Shown here one piece after another: positions 36,177-49,513 of a stretch of DNA of 64,000 nucleotides; position 1 is the first letter of the stretch, and every line of letters starts with the position of its first letter. The DNA lies in contig JAFMOC010000092.1 in NCBI GenBank assembly GCA_019802505.1, positions 278,501 through 342,500 of the forward strand, in the 5' to 3' direction. The position numbers and the translations under genes are program-made. Source of the stretch: Corydoras sp. C115. Lineage: Eukaryota > Chordata > Actinopteri > Siluriformes > Callichthyidae. The notes under the pieces are model-generated. The model did no database searches. It was not told the origin of the DNA and saw only the letters and a list, made by a program, of their open reading frames with translations.

Positions 36177-36250
36177 CTGCATGTTCAAAATCCTGAGCGG
36201 CTCTTCGGTGGATCAGGGAATAAAATCAGCTTTAAGCTTTTCTTTATAGA
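36177..36250 (-). promoter_or_regulatory. Candidate nox5 TATA box and first non-coding exon
   Basis: On the minus strand TATAAAG (36248-36242) is followed about 25-30 nt later by a stretch that ends in ATGCAG and a consensus GTGAGT donor at 36176. This could be the nox5 leader exon, spliced to an AG at 35556-35555 just before the start codon. The acceptor has a poor pyrimidine tract, so the joining is uncertain. Confidence 0.35.
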
Positions 36251-36360
36251 TCATAAAGAAGATATCGGTTTCATGAGGGATCCAGTGGAAGTGGTGGGAG
36301 GGACTGAGTATTGTGCAAAGCAGCTGGCTCTGACATGCAGCTTCTCCATTCTCAACAATA

Positions 36361-36382
36361 CCCCCCCCCCCCCCCCCCCCCG
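36361..36382. repeat. Poly(C) tract
   Basis: A run of about 20 C, some 110 bp upstream of the nox5 TATA-like motif. Confidence 0.9.
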
Positions 36383-36589
36383 CCCCAACCATCATCCCCT
36401 CACTATACGACAAGTATTAATTTATTCTAGAATTTATTCTATTTTGATTTATTATTGACAAATATCAGATATAAAACACAATAAGAAGGAAATTTATAGC
36501 TGGACCGATGTATTATATTAGAATTACATTTGATTTCAAGCAAACAGACAAGTTGGTGGCCTTTATATAGTGTGTTTATTGCCTCTATA

Positions 36590-36712
36590 TAGTATGTGTG
36601 TCTATGTGAGTGAGTGTGGGTGTATCTGCCCAGCGCCTGGAATATTCTCCCCGGATGGACATGGGACCCTAGTGACCCTAGTCGATTAATTGGAAGACAA
36701 TGGATGGATGAG
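36590..36712 (+). repeat. SINE-A-like relic
   Basis: Diverged 3' piece (GTATCTGCCCAGCGCCTGGA) between nox5 and hal. Confidence 0.6.
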
Positions 36713-37181
36713 TGGCTTTGTTCTGTATGTCGAACACACCGTCTTAAAATCATGACTCAATTATATAAAATCCACTACAATGTTGCATTTATTTAATATC
36801 ACATAATATAAGCTTCCTGCATAATAAACACTCACGTTCAAATCCATCATTTCAGGCGGATAATTAATAAATGCCTAAAAGCTTGAGGATTTATCATATT
36901 ATTTAGTAATATGTTTATTAGAGTATAACATTAGTATAATAAACTTTGGCGCTTCAATAGAATTTAAAACCTCACTGAACGTTTTAGATTCCCTTAATAA
37001 TATGTCTTTATCCAGAAGTAATCAGAATTAGTGCTGATTTCACAAGAATCATAAAAGTTTCATAAATATCCAACAAACACGTTCAGTGTTGATACAGGAT
37101 GCATTCAGTGTAACCCGGTGCAATTCGGTATGAGCAGAATGTAAATAAATTCAATGTATAAAACAGTCCCGCCTGCGAGTC

Positions 37182-39631
37182 TCACTCCAATCGGATGCGT
37201 TTCTGGGGTGAAGCCGGTGACTCCAGAGAGAAGGCTGTGGGAGACGTCGGGCGGGATTCGGGAAAGTGCTCTGTGCAGTACTTTTCGATGTAGGGCTTGG
37301 CGACGTTCCACACCTGGAGAATGCAAGTTTAAAGTGATGAAGAGATCTATTTTGCATTCAGTATTCACACACAGAGGAGTGCGTCCTCCACATTTCATCC
37401 ATCCGTGCAGTGAACACACACACACACATATACACACACTGAGTGAAGTGAGCATACATGCTCGGAGTGGTGGGCAGCCCTGTACATGGTGCCTGGGAGC
37501 AATTTGGGTTAGGGGTGCACTTGCACAAGTGCCCTTTAGCTTAGTACTTGGTGGGACTTGGACAATGAGTGCTACTTTAACTATTATTCATTCATTATCT
37601 TCCGCTTTATCCTATATTAGGGTTGCAGGGGTGGGGGGGGGTTCCCCATGCCCATCCAGGGGAGAACGTTTTGGGCGCTGGGCAGATAGACCCAGGACAG
37701 GGCGCCAATCTATCGCTGGGCACACACTCACACACAGACACACGCACAAACACACTGGGGCAATTTGGAGAACTCAATTGACTTGATCCATGTTTTTGGA
37801 CTGTGGGAAGAAACCGGAGAACCCGGAGGAAACCCACGCGGACACGGGGAGATCATGGAAACTCCACCCAGATGGGGATTTGAACCGGGAATCCCTAGTG
37901 CTGAGAGGAGAACGTGCTAACCACTAAGCCACCGTGCCACCCACTTTAACTATTAGTTTTGTATAAATTAAGGCTTTTAGCAGGATCCCTAATCCAGGAT
38001 AAATTAAATATATATTCAGTGCATGGCAGCACGGAGGTGTAATGGTTAACATGTCCACCTCTCACTGCTGGGGATCCAGGTTTGAATCCTAATCTGGGTG
38101 AAGTTTCTTTGTGTCTGCGTGGGTGTCCTCCAGGTTCTCTTGTTTTCTCCCACATTCCAAAAATATGATTTCAATGGAAATTGGAATGAGATGAAAGGAA
38201 ACTTTAGACTTTCATATTATTGAACATACTTTTTGGTCGACGAGAAGCCTGTGGACAGCCTCAATATCAGCGGCCATGAACCTGTCTTTTATCCAGGGCC
38301 TGTTAATGAGAGAGAGAGTTAAAAAAGAAATAATCATTGTTCCGAAAGAAATAAAAGATTGTATTGAAAAAATTGTATGAAACGTACTTGACCACAGAGC
38401 GCACCAGGTCGTACACCTTTTCCAGAGGTGTAGTGGTTCGGAGAGGACGGAGAAATTCGATTCCCTGGCACGCTGCGAGCATCTCAATAGCCAGCACTGT
38501 GGAGCAACAGACTGAATTAGGATCAGATCATGAGGTTTCTTTGTACTAAAATTCGAACCTGGATCCTTAGCGCTGAGAGGCGAACGTGATAACGACTACA
38601 CCCCCAGATTTTGCCCTTTTCATCATCAGTCATTATTGATCAAATAAATGTATTTACCCTGCTCCACATGTTCAATCACTCTTAAGGCCTTCCTTGCGGC
38701 CCAACCGCCCATGGACACATGGTCTTCAGTGGCTGCGCTGGTGGACAATGAGTCCACAGAGGAAGGGTGACACAGCACCTTGTTTTCAGAGACTACAAAG
38801 TTAGAAGAATCATCAGACATCGAATCAGTGAATCATCAAGTGTACAATAAAAACAAGAGATTCTAAGGTTTTGGTCGAAAGATTTTCTTTCGAACATCTA
38901 CAAAGATACGGTATTATTATGGTTAATGTTCTTCATGGTATTCCATTTTTTTACACACTCCAAAAACATGGATTCAAGGTGAATTGGCTGAGTGTATGTG
39001 ACTCTGTGTGTGTGGGTGTGTGAGTGAGTGTGTGCCCAGCGATAATTGGTGCCCTGTCCTTGGTGTATCTATCCAGCGCCCCTGGAGGAGCATGGTGGAA
39101 CCTTCCCCGTGACTCTAGTAAAGGATTTAGCAGAAGATAATGAGATTAAAGGTTTATTTTTTTGGTAAATCATTGTTGGTACACAGGTTGCATACATGGT
39201 CATGGTCCAAAGGGCAAAAGAGGGATTTTTTTGGCAAATGTGTGGGATTTTAAAAATACTCAAACTTAAAGAAGGTTAGTCAGCTACAAACCGAGGGCTG
39301 CAGCGGTGCAGTGAGCGATCATGAAGCCAGAGTTCAGGCCTCCCTCATTAACCAGGAAAGCGGGAAGTTCACTGAGCGACGGGTTACACAGCCGTTCGAT
39401 ACGCCTCTCGCTGATTGACGCCAACTCGTGTACTCCAATCGACAAATAATCAAGCGCCTAAAGGGAACACAGAGCCGACTTACAAAAGATGTTCACACTT
39501 ATATTATATTAAATATGCAGGACCAGGTTCCGTACCTTTGCTGGATATTCCCCATGAAAATTCCCACCGGAAATGGTCTCAGCTCGTTCTGAAAACACCA
39601 TCTAGATTATTTATTAAGGTGAATGTTTAAA

Positions 39632-39665
<34 letters not shown>

Positions 39666-42600
39666 CTTATACAAATCCACACACTGATTCGATTACCACG
39701 ACAGGGCGACAACCCATCACTGGGCACACACTCACTCAGACACACACACACTATACAGGAGGAACTGTAGAGCAGCCGATTCAACTTGAATCCATGTTTT
39801 TGGACTGTGGGAGGAATTTGGAGAACCCAGAGAAAACCCTCACAGACACGGGAAGAACATGGAAACTCCACCCAGATCGGAGATTGATTGAGTGTAAGAG
39901 TTACAGTTTAAAGTCATTTCAAACCAAACATCTGATCTGGATCGCTATGCTGATAGATAAGAGAGAGAGATGCTTTAAATTCCTCAGATGTTACAATCCA
40001 GTGTTCAGAGCAGACGGAATGCAGCAGGTGAGAACCTGAGTAGAGCACAGTACCAGATTTGAGACCTGACTTGGCAGATTGATTAGTAAATACACACTGG
40101 AATAACATTGTAAGAACACTTACATCATTTTGACTGGTGCTGTGTATTCATTCATTCATCCATCCATTATCTTCCGCTTTATCCTATATTAGGGTCACGG
40201 GGTGGGAGGGGTTCCCCATGCCCAGGGGTGGGAGGGGTTCCCCATGCCCATCCAGTGGAGAATGTTTCAGGGCGCCAATCTATCGCTGGGCACACACTCA
40301 CTCACACACACACTCACACACACACTATATATGGGGCAATTTGGAGAACCCAATTGACTTGATCCATGTTTTTTGGACTGTGGGAGGAAACCGGAGAACC
40401 TGGAGGAAACCCACGCGGACACGGGGAGAACATGGAAACTCCACCCAGATGGAGATTCGAACCGGGAATCCCTAGTACTGAGAGGCGAACGTGCTGACCA
40501 CTAAGCCACCGTGCCGCAGGTGCTGTATATATTTTAGGTGTTTGGGTTTATATGTGGGTATTGAGGTGATTAGCTCATGATTACCAACGAATCTATAATT
40601 ATAAGTAAGAGTTGGTAGGTTTCTACAGTGAAATGCATTTGCATAAGATATCAGAGAATTGAATATTTTCTTTGTTCAGTGATGTAAAGAAACTCAGTTT
40701 TTTTGTATCTTTAACACAAAGAAAGGATACAGGATTGTCGGTGGCGCTGTTGATTTCCGTGTTGACGATGTTTTTCACAAAAGCAATTGTATCATTGACG
40801 ATTCCATGGACCTGCCGGAAATCAACAAAAGTGTGTGGACAGCACTCCCAACTACTGAGTTAACCAAATTACTGTGCTTCATCAAAATCTAAATAGAACT
40901 AAACCAAAATCTAAATAGAACAGCTGGGTCTCCTGGAAGAGGGTTGCTCACTGATGGAAATGCTAAAAGATCACGTGAGACATTAAAAAGAGTGAGAATA
41001 CCTGGGGACAACAGCGCATGGTGTATGCATCCTGGACGCGATCACAGAACCGATGGCTTTCTAAACACCGAAATGTAAACACCGTTAGCCAAAAGCAATC
41101 AGGCTGCACAAGACCTCCAACTTTTTTGAGACGTCTTTATCACCTGCAATTTCCGAGGGATGGTGATCAGAGTCCAGCAGAGCGCGGAAGCGTAGAGCCA
41201 CCATTTTTTGGCCTGGGTGAGGACGCAACTCGTGGATGTCTGCGAAAGTTCAACCCTGCATGTTACATGGCTACAGTTCTGAATCTATAGATTCTATAAG
41301 CATGTGTTCTAGAACCTAAACTATGGGGAGACTTAAGCATGGAATAAATGTGAGCTCCATAGACCAGCAATGTTCTCCTGAGATCTTAGAAGAACCTTTC
41401 TTCCACAAACGTTTGTGGTGTGTTGGAGAGAATCTGGAACTATTATTGGGTTAAGAAGATAGAACAGAATTCAAAAGTCTGCTCACTCACCGCTGTCAAA
41501 AGCTTTAGTGGTGCCCTTTAGGACCTCTAAGGTGAGCGCTGCGATGATGTCGGCCTGCCTGGCGATGGACTCCGCCCTCTCTACAGCCTCTGCACCCAAT
41601 GAAGTGATCATCTGAGTCCCGTTAATCAAAGCCAGACCCTGCAGTAGAAAGCGATGATAATTAAAAAGTCTAATAAGCCTAATAATCTTAGTGGTCAGCA
41701 TGTTCTCCTCTCAGCGCTAGGGATTCCCGGTTCGAATCCCCATCTGGGTGGAGTCTCCATGTTCTCCCCGTGTCCGCGTGGGTTTCCTCCGGGTTCTCCG
41801 GTTTCCTCCCACAGTCCAAAAACATGGATCAAGTCAATTGAGTTCTCCAAATTGCTCCATATAGAGAGTGTCTGTGTGAGTGAGTGCGTGCCCAGTGATA
41901 GATTGGCGCCCTGTCCTGGGTGTATCTGCCCAGCGCCCGAAACGTTCTCCCCTGGATGGGCATGGGGAACCCCCCTGTGACCCTAATAGAGGATAAAGTG
42001 GAAGATAATGAATGAATGAATGATGAATTTACACTGTGCATAGCGGGTAGAATGTATGTGTCTTATATATCCCCCGTTTTCATCCGGCCCACTTGCCACA
42101 TGAATTGACGGTCCATGGGCAGACTGCTCTGCTTTCGGTTGCCAGATGTGGACCACAAACCAGAACCAGATTAGAGCAAAATCAACAGACATGTTCTTTT
42201 TGACGGAGTAAGCTATTTTCCCAAAACCTGCTTATTTATTGAACAAGGCTTTAGAAGAGTCAAGGACACATTTTCCCCACTAAGGACATCACCACTGTGT
42301 CAACACAAAGCCAGATAACGACAGTTAAAGCCTGACAGAGGGGATTAGAGCACTACCTCTTTGGGTTTTAGAGATATAGGCTTCAGGCCGTGTGCTTCCA
42401 GGACCTGTGTGCAAAGATGAAAAGGCAGATTTCAAAGGGTTGCAGGGGCAGAAACAGTGTTTCGGCTTCGTAAACACTGCACATACGTATTTGGCGTCGG
42501 CCCAACCGCTTTTAGGAGACCACATCTTGCCTTCTCCCATCAATCCCAGCGCGAGGTGTGAGAGAGGCGCCAGGTCTCCGCTGGCACCCACTGTCCCTTT

Positions 42601-43399
42601 TTCAGGAACGTACGACAAACAGGATGCTGAGAAGAGAAACAGGATAGGAATGGTGAGACCTCAAAGTCTTCAAAGAATCATCTCTTTTTGTCTCCTGTAG
42701 TTCCTGTCATCTGAATAAACAGAGCAAGTGAGTTCATATAAACAGAGGAAGACTTAATGAGCGCAGACGTACAGTTGAAAGCCTCGATCATGCTGTGCAA
42801 AGTCTCCAGAGCGATTCCACTGTATCCTTTAGCCAAGACGTTGATCCTGAGCGCTAACAACATGCGAGTTCTCTCGGGACTCAGCGGACTGCCCAGACCT
42901 TCAACCACATGAGCACATAACAAAGCTATAAAGGTACGAGAGGGCAGCATTACTGTGATTAAATCACGAAAAGAGGGGTTATTAGGCCCGACATGTAGCA
43001 GAGTACAGTTACACTAGTCAACTTGGTCCTCATAATACTTATTCACTCAATGGCCATATATATATATATTCATTCATTCATTATCTCCCGCATTATCCTC
43101 TATTAGGGTCGCGGTGGGGTTCCCCATGCCCATCCAGGGGAGAACGTTTCGGGCGCTGGGCAGATACACCCAGGACAGGGCGCCAATCCATCGCTGGGCA
43201 CACACTCACTCACACAAACACACTCTATATGGGGCAATTTGGAGAACTCAATTGACTTGATCCATGTTTTTGGACTGTGGGAGGAAACCGGAGAACCCGG
43301 AGGAAACCAACGCGGACACGGGGAGAACATGGAAACTCCACCCAGATGGGGATTCGAATGCCTAGTGCTGAGAGGCGAATGTACTAACCACTAAGCCAC

Positions 43400-43462
<63 letters not shown>

Positions 43463-43520
43463 TATATTAGATCAATATTAGATACACCCCCTAGGTGACC
43501 TGGGAGGGTGTACATGTCCA

Positions 43521-43560
<40 letters not shown>

Positions 43561-45102
43561 CCACGCTTTAAGAGATTATCTGCTGATTAACAGATAAAGA
43601 AAGTCTGATGGATTGGGATTAATGTCACCTGCTGAATGAGATCGAATCAGATTCTCCTGCAGTTCCCTAAAACACAAAGATTTCATGCTATAGCACACTT
43701 TAGGAAATCAACACCTATTTACATCCAGATATAAGTGACAATAAATCAATTTAACAATTAAATGGAGGCAGAAGGATTACCAGCGTTTATTGTGTAAATC
43801 CGTGTTAATACACAGATCGACTTTGCTTTTTGTTAATAGCTTTATATTTTGATGTTCTGGCCTCACAGAGGAAGTGTGTACTCAAACCTACTTCAGTTTG
43901 CCGATTGGGATAACAGTCCTTGCAAACTTTCCAAACCCTGTGGTGATTCCATAGACAACTGAAACACAGGAGCGGGACGCGGGTTCAGTACACAGGAGTA
44001 ACAAAGCAGAAATAATACAGATTAGTAATGTTTCAAATACAGTGATACCTGCTCTGTAACATTCACCAAAAATCCTAAGAAGTCATTTATACCTTTCTTA
44101 TCCTTTACTATGGTGTCAAGAAGTTCTCTGGACTGCTCCACCTTTTTCTCAGCCTCAGGGGTCAGCTGCAGAAAAAATAATAACTCAATTTAATTATTAG
44201 CTAATTAATGTATATACACTAATGTAACCTATTTGTAAAACATGCAAACTGTTTGCAAGCAGTGCATGTAATAACTTTCCACCAGAGGGGGCGCCAAATC
44301 TCCGAACGTTTAAACAGTAGCATTTTATTATTGAGTGATTTAAATAGAATTTTAATAAAAACCTGATTGTTATACCTTGATCTTGTACAAGCCTCGTCCC
44401 AAGTTGACGAGACCGGTGGAATTCAGGCTGTTGCCATCTAGAAAAAGATACTAAACACCAGATTTGATGAAATACCTTTATTAACACAACCACCATGAAA
44501 TACTTTGAATTTCAATTCAGATTCTAAATCTACTGATCAATGAATATTGTAAGATATAAACCATTCTAACCTCTGTAGGATCTCTGTAGGTTCTTGTTCT
44601 GCGTACAGCTTATTAAGGAATCGATAATTCAAGTGCACTTTAATAAATATTTATCAGAGAACGGAATCAGGCATAATTAAGATTTAATTATAAATCAGCA
44701 CAGCCCATCAGGATACAGATATGACATTCCTGGTTGACTAGGAATGAAGTCAGAAGACATGGTGTCTCCTTTGATCTCTAAACACAAAAAAAATGTATCT
44801 AAAAACTGGGTTTGAGAAGACATTTGGCAGAACTGAGAACTCGGACAGACATTACCAAGCTCCACAAAGTCGTTGTCCTCCAAGACGTCTTCGATGGTAT
44901 CCTCAGAATCCAGTAGGCCTTGACCTTGGCACCGCCGGGCGACGAAGCAAACGTCTTTGACATGCGTGATCCCCGCGTTATCAGGCTTGTTCTTGATGTA
45001 GCGTTTGAGTGCCTCCACTCCGAGCCACTGTATAGTGCAGGAGGTGTCCTTGCAGGGGACGGTCAGCCACTCGTCCCGCACATGAACAGTGAAACGGGGC
45101 AT
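37182..45102 (-). CDS. hal: Histidine ammonia-lyase (histidase)
   Basis: HAL deaminates L-histidine to trans-urocanate, the first step of cytosolic histidine breakdown. Twenty coding exons: 45102-44856, 44777-44717, 44598-44571, 44450-44376, 44165-44093, 43958-43892, 43666-43629, 42898-42773, 42626-42487, 42404-42357, 41638-41491, 41239-41144, 41060-41002, 40811-40731, 39601-39536, 39457-39292, 38792-38658, 38496-38388, 38299-38230, 37313-37182. Phases close to 654 residues (human 657). The MIO cofactor triad Ala-Ser-Gly falls at residues 253-255 in [17 protein letters not shown], the same numbers as in human. Other anchors: [44 protein letters not shown] across two exons, [36 protein letters not shown]. 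The third exon is only 28 nt but is needed to keep frame (TRTYRDPTE). It diverges from ucma with 995 bp between start codons. Confidence 0.96.
37587..37942 (-). repeat. SINE-A, full length with TSD
   Basis: Flanked by actttaactatta, in the last hal intron. Confidence 0.93.
38024..38190 (+). repeat. SINE-A-like relic
   Basis: Old head-to-middle piece in the last hal intron. Confidence 0.6.
38945..39145 (+). repeat. SINE-A-like relic
   Basis: Diverged middle-to-tail piece in hal intron 16. Confidence 0.6.
39636..39663. repeat. (GT)n microsatellite
   Basis: About 14 GT units in hal intron 14. Confidence 0.9.
39690..39885 (-). repeat. SINE-A-like, diverged
   Basis: Middle and head-side words in reverse orientation, no clean ends. 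Confidence 0.65.
40146..40517 (-). repeat. SINE-A with local duplication
   Basis: The phrase GGGTGGGAGGGGTTCCCCAT is doubled near its tail side; flanked by near-identical ggtgctgta/ggtgctgtgta. Confidence 0.88.
41689..42023 (+). repeat. SINE-A, head slightly truncated
   Basis: Starts at CTTAGTGGTCAGC, 50 bp upstream of hal exon 11 on the coding strand. Confidence 0.88.
43073..43398 (-). repeat. SINE-A inserted in a TA microsatellite
   Basis: Bounded by TATATA on both sides; head end shortened. Confidence 0.88.
43399..43560. repeat. (TA)n(CA)n and second (CA)n microsatellite
   Basis: TA and CA runs at 43404-43463 and a CA run at 43522-43559 in hal intron 7. Confidence 0.93.
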
Positions 45103-45599
45103 CGTGCCACTTCGCTGCAGATTCGATGCCTGTGGCTTGCAGAACTCACTGGAGATGTTCGTCGGACCAGGTTCACATATTTACACGTTAACCAAGCGGG
45201 ACAGACCAATCAAAGGCTAACTGATAAACCCCTCCCCAGTACATGGGCAGTTGAACCTTCGGTTGTGTTTGTGCAGGTTATCTCTGCAGGCCCTCGTTTT
45301 TGTTTTCCAACACGCATACGAGTCCTGTTTTCATTTTTGTGCACTTACATGTATGCAGTTATCTGAGCAGTTAATTGGATGGCAGCAGTGTGATGTCATG
45401 CAGCTTCAGGTGATATTCACTGTTTGCTTATGTGTGTGTTCAGCGGATAGAGGGTCAGCAAGAGGGTCATTTGGTATCTCCTGTTCACCTATCAGCATGT
45501 CTTTGGCTTGTAGGAGGAAACAGGAGTCCCTGGAGCATGAGACCAACATGCTGACTCAACACAGAACAGGCCCCTGCTCCCCCCACAGTGGGATACAAA

Positions 45600-45760
45600 T
45601 CCAGAATTCAAGGTAAATTGGCTGCTCTAAATTGCCCTTTTGTAGTGTGTGCGCCCATTGATGGATTGGCACCCTGTCCTGATAGTGTCTGCCCAGCACC
45701 CGAAACGTTCTCCCCAGTATGAGCATGTGGACCGGATGTGGGCCATCTCTGGTTGGCACT
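45600..45760 (+). repeat. SINE-A-like relic in the hal-ucma intergenic gap
   Basis: Diverged middle-to-3' piece (GGCACCCTGTCCTG, CGAAACGTTCTCCCC). Confidence 0.65.
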
Positions 45761-46097
45761 GACCAAATCACGGTTTGTTTGATCTGGTAAAGGTTTGGTA
45801 GCGCCAACTATATGTGAAAGCTTTAGTCTGCAATGCTTCATTGTAAAATTCAAGTCTTATTTGGAAAAGAGGGAAGACTTTTTAACTCACAAAATGGCAT
45901 GTTGGCATGTCCACATACAGAACCATTAAGATGAAGTGTCTAAATAGTTTTGCTCACCTATAATTCTGGCATTTCTCCTCGCTCCTCCTATCCCAGGACG
46001 TCTCTCACAGTCCTAAAGTCCTCCTCTCTGAGGAGCTGCTTTGCATTCCTGCACGGTTTTGCTCTTGACCTTCTGCAGTTCTGAGGCAGATGTCGAA

Positions 46098-46535
46098 ATG
46101 TCCAGGATCTGTCCTGCCTCACTTACCTGCCTGCTGGGGCTGTTACTCCTCTTCTGTGAGTATAACCCTCAGATGATGGTGAGGGCTGTGAAACCCTGCA
46201 TTTCAGCCGCGATTTTGGATTTTTTAGACATGTGGAGCTAAAGTTACAGGCTAAAAAAGATTTACCTAAACAACACAAAGAACTTAATTAGACTGTTAAC
46301 TCTAATCCTGAACCCTAACGTCTTCTGTTCTGTCTTTCTTTGCAGCTCTGTATGAGGCTGATGGTGCAAGTCTGTCTGATGGACAAGTGGACATGAAGAC
46401 AGCCGCTTCACAAGGTAACCATAACTGACTCTGATCAATCAGGATCATTTGCTTTAACAAGTTTAATAAAACCTTCTGTAAAAATATTACACATTTAATA
46501 AGATGTATATATATATATACACACATCTATATATG

Positions 46536-46575
<40 letters not shown>

Positions 46576-49066
46576 ATATATGCTATATATATATGTAATA
46601 TATATATATAAAGTAAAAAAAAAACTAAATTTCAAAGTCAAAATTCATCCATCCATCCATTATCTTACGCTTTATCCTATATTAGGGTCGTGGGTCGATG
46701 CCCATCCAGGGGAGAACGTTTCGGGCGCTGGGCAGATACACCCAGGACAGGGTGCCAATCTATCGCTGGGCACACACTCACTCACTCACTCACACAGACA
46801 CATACACACTCTATATGGGGCAATTTGGAGAGTTCAATTGACCTTGATCCATGTTTTTTAACTGTGGGAGGAAACCGGAGAACCCAGAGTAAACCCACGC
46901 GGACACAGGGAGAACATGGAAACTCCACCCAGATGGGGATTCGAACCGGGAATCCCTAGTGCTGAGAGGAGAACGTGCTAACCACTAAGTCACCGTGCCG
47001 CCCAGTCAAAATTCAATAAAATTTAAATTACATTAAACAAAAATGTCTAGTGTAAAATCTAAATCAATTAAAATGTACACTAATGTTAACCACCGTTAAA
47101 TCAAACAGCAAAAGTAAAGCAAACAGTATTACAGTATTACAGTATTAGTCAAACATTCTCCTTTTTGCTTCAGTTATTGTTCATGTTCTCAGTTCCTTTC
47201 TGTAAAGATGGTAGTTCTACAATTCCAGACTGTAATCTGTTTGTGTTCTACAGTAAATACTGTGTACGTCCCCTTTACTCTGTTCTAATGGTCAGAACCA
47301 CAATAGTACCACCACAGATCCACAACAATCCACCACCCAAATGATACCTGTTCTGTGATGCTCCTGACCAATAGAGAACAGAGAACCAACAGGGGACTAA
47401 CAACAACAAAGAACACAGATGGACTACAGTCTGTAATTGTAGAACTACAAAGTCCATCTCTATGATAACTGGAGGAAATAGAGAATGGAGTGAGAAGGGT
47501 CATGTCCAAACGTCTGACTGGTACTGTGTATGTAGCAGGGTGTAGTGAACATGTTTGATGGACAGGCAGAGCTGAGGGCAGTAATTTATGCACACGACAA
47601 AGAAGGTGGTGAGAGAGCCAACTGCAGCAGCCAACGGTTTTGTTTAATTCATTCTGTGAATAAAGCCTCTTCCTGTGCTCAGTCTATCCCGTCATTATGT
47701 CCCAGCATGTGACAACATGTCTAACTGAACTGTTGCATTCTCTGTGTTTTATTTTATGAGGACCGAGAGAGATCTTCCTGCGTGACCACGATGCCAGTAA
47801 CTTTTTTAAACACCGAGGCCGACGTGCTGTGAAGACTCCAGATGAGATCAGTGGTGAGCATCTGATTATTAATGACAGTGTGGACACTGTGAAAACGGCC
47901 GTCTACAGTCATCTCGATATGCAGATTTAAGAACCTGAAAGAAGCAAGTCATCCATGGGGCAATTTAGAGCAGCCAATCCACCTTAATTCCATGTATTTG
48001 GACTGTGGGAGGAAACTGTAGACCTGAGGAAACCCACACAGAGACGGAGAGAACATGGAAACTCCAGCAGATTGGGATTCAAACCTGGCTCCCCTGTGCT
48101 GAGAGGCGAACATGCTAAAGACCACGCCGCTCTGCCGCTTTACCCGACATCAGGACCTGACCAAAAACCTGCTGTTCTGACTCTCGAAGCCTGTGCAAGG
48201 CCAAAGGAGTGACTCTTATTGCCATCAAAGTTCATTCATTCATTCATTATCTCCCACTTTATCCTCTATTAGTATTAATCAGAATTAATTAGTATTAATT
48301 AATCCATCGCTAGGCACACACTCACTCACACAGACAAACTCTACATGGAACTCAATTGACTTGATCCATGTTTTTGGACTGTGGGAGGAAACCGGAGAAC
48401 CCAGAGGAAACCCACGCGTGCTGAGAGGCAAACGTGGACAGGGCCAGGACAGGGCGCCAATCCATCGCTGTGCACTCACTCACACATACACACTCTATAT
48501 GGGGCAATTTGGAGAACTCAATTGACTTCATCCATGTTTTTGGACTATGGGAGGAAACCAGAGAACCCGGAGGAAACCCACGCGGACATGGGGAGAACAT
48601 GGAAACTCCACCCAGATGGGGATTCGAACCGGGAACCCCTAGCGCTGAGAGGAGAACATGCTAACCACTAAGCCACCGTGCCGCCCTGCCATCAAAGTTA
48701 AAATGCCATAAAAATGCTTGAGCTTCACAACATGGAATCTCAATAACGTGTGAAGATTGAAACGGCGTCCCCCCTTTTTGAGCCGTGTTTCCTTCTCGCT
48801 CCGCAGCGGAACAGACCCAGAGGCTTGCAGCTGATGAACGGAGGAGAGAATTCCACGAGAACCAGAGGAATGACTTCGAGGATTACGCTGAGGAAGAAAA
48901 CGATGGTGAGCGAGGCTCATTCTGTCTGTGTCTCAGTCCCTCTGTCTTGAGCGTTTGTTCTAAATAAGCGTTTGTTCCGTGTCTCTCAGAGCAAGACGAG
49001 AGAAGCCGGAAGAGCATGGAGCAGTGGAGGCAATACCACGATGATGGCCTCGACTCTCCTTATTAA
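46098..49066 (+). CDS. ucma: Unique cartilage matrix-associated protein / Gla-rich protein
   Basis: UCMA/GRP is a secreted, vitamin K-dependent protein of cartilage and skeleton. Five exons, 46098-46155, 46346-46414, 47761-47853, 48807-48905 and 48990-49066, splice in a constant phase (one base carried over) into 131 residues. Residues 1-20 (MSRICPASLTCLLGLLLLFC) form a signal peptide; an alternative ATG at 46090 is in another frame and gives none. Exon 3 has the family block EIFLRDHDASNFFKHRGRR, whose RGRR resembles the furin-type site that frees the mature chain. Exons 4-5 encode the Glu-rich region (ADERRREFHENQRNDFEDY, AEEENDEQDERSRK) that is gamma-carboxylated in relatives, then EQWRQYHDDGLDSPY and TAA. 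The family identity is clear. Introns hold a Tc1-like MITE and several SINE-A copies. Confidence 0.93.
46509..46611. repeat. (TA)n microsatellite
   Basis: Imperfect TA array with TATATGC interruptions in ucma intron 2. Confidence 0.93.
46648..47003 (-). repeat. SINE-A, full length with TSD
   Basis: Flanked by agtcaaaattca (46636-46647 and 47004-47015). Confidence 0.93.
47142..47528. mobile_element. Tc1-like MITE
   Basis: About 385 bp with inverted ends (TTAGTCAAACATTCTCC at the left, CGTCTGACTGGTACTGTG at the right) and long inverted inner segments around CAGACTGTAATCTG. In inverted order it matches 51538-51950. Confidence 0.78.
47950..48135 (-). repeat. SINE-A-like, diverged
   Basis: Head-side half in reverse orientation in ucma intron 3. 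Confidence 0.65.
48233..48685 (-). repeat. SINE-A composite
   Basis: A deleted copy runs into a second one, so TTGACTTGATCCATGTTTTT and the following block appear twice in the same direction. Confidence 0.87.
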
Positions 49067-49173
49067 CACAACCGTCACTCTGTTTAAAGCTTCCAGAAGT
49101 TAAATGATCTGCAGCAAAGCAAAAAAATCCACTGAGACATGAACAGTTTGCAGCTGCAGGAAGAAAAGATGAA

Positions 49174-49513
49174 TTCATTCATTCATTCATTCATTCATTA
49201 TCTCCCACTTTATCCTCTATTAGGTTTGGGGGGGTTCCCCATGCCCATCCAGGGGAGAACGTTTCGGGCGCTGGGCAGATAGACCCAGGACAGGGCGCCA
49301 ATCAATCGCTGGGCACACACTCACTCACTCAGACACACTCTATATGGGGCAATTTTGAGAACTCAATTGACTTGATCCATGTTTTTGGACCGTGGGAGGA
49401 AACCGGAGAACCCGGAGGAAACCCACGCAGACATGGGGAGAACATGGAAACTCCACCCAGATGGGGATTCGAACCGGGAATCCCTAGTGCTGAGAAGCCA
49501 CCGTGTCGCCCAA
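49174..49513 (-). repeat. SINE-A with TSD, head shortened
   Basis: Flanked by aaaagatgaatt / aaaagctgaatt, 110 bp past the ucma stop, so possibly within its 3' UTR. Confidence 0.9.
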
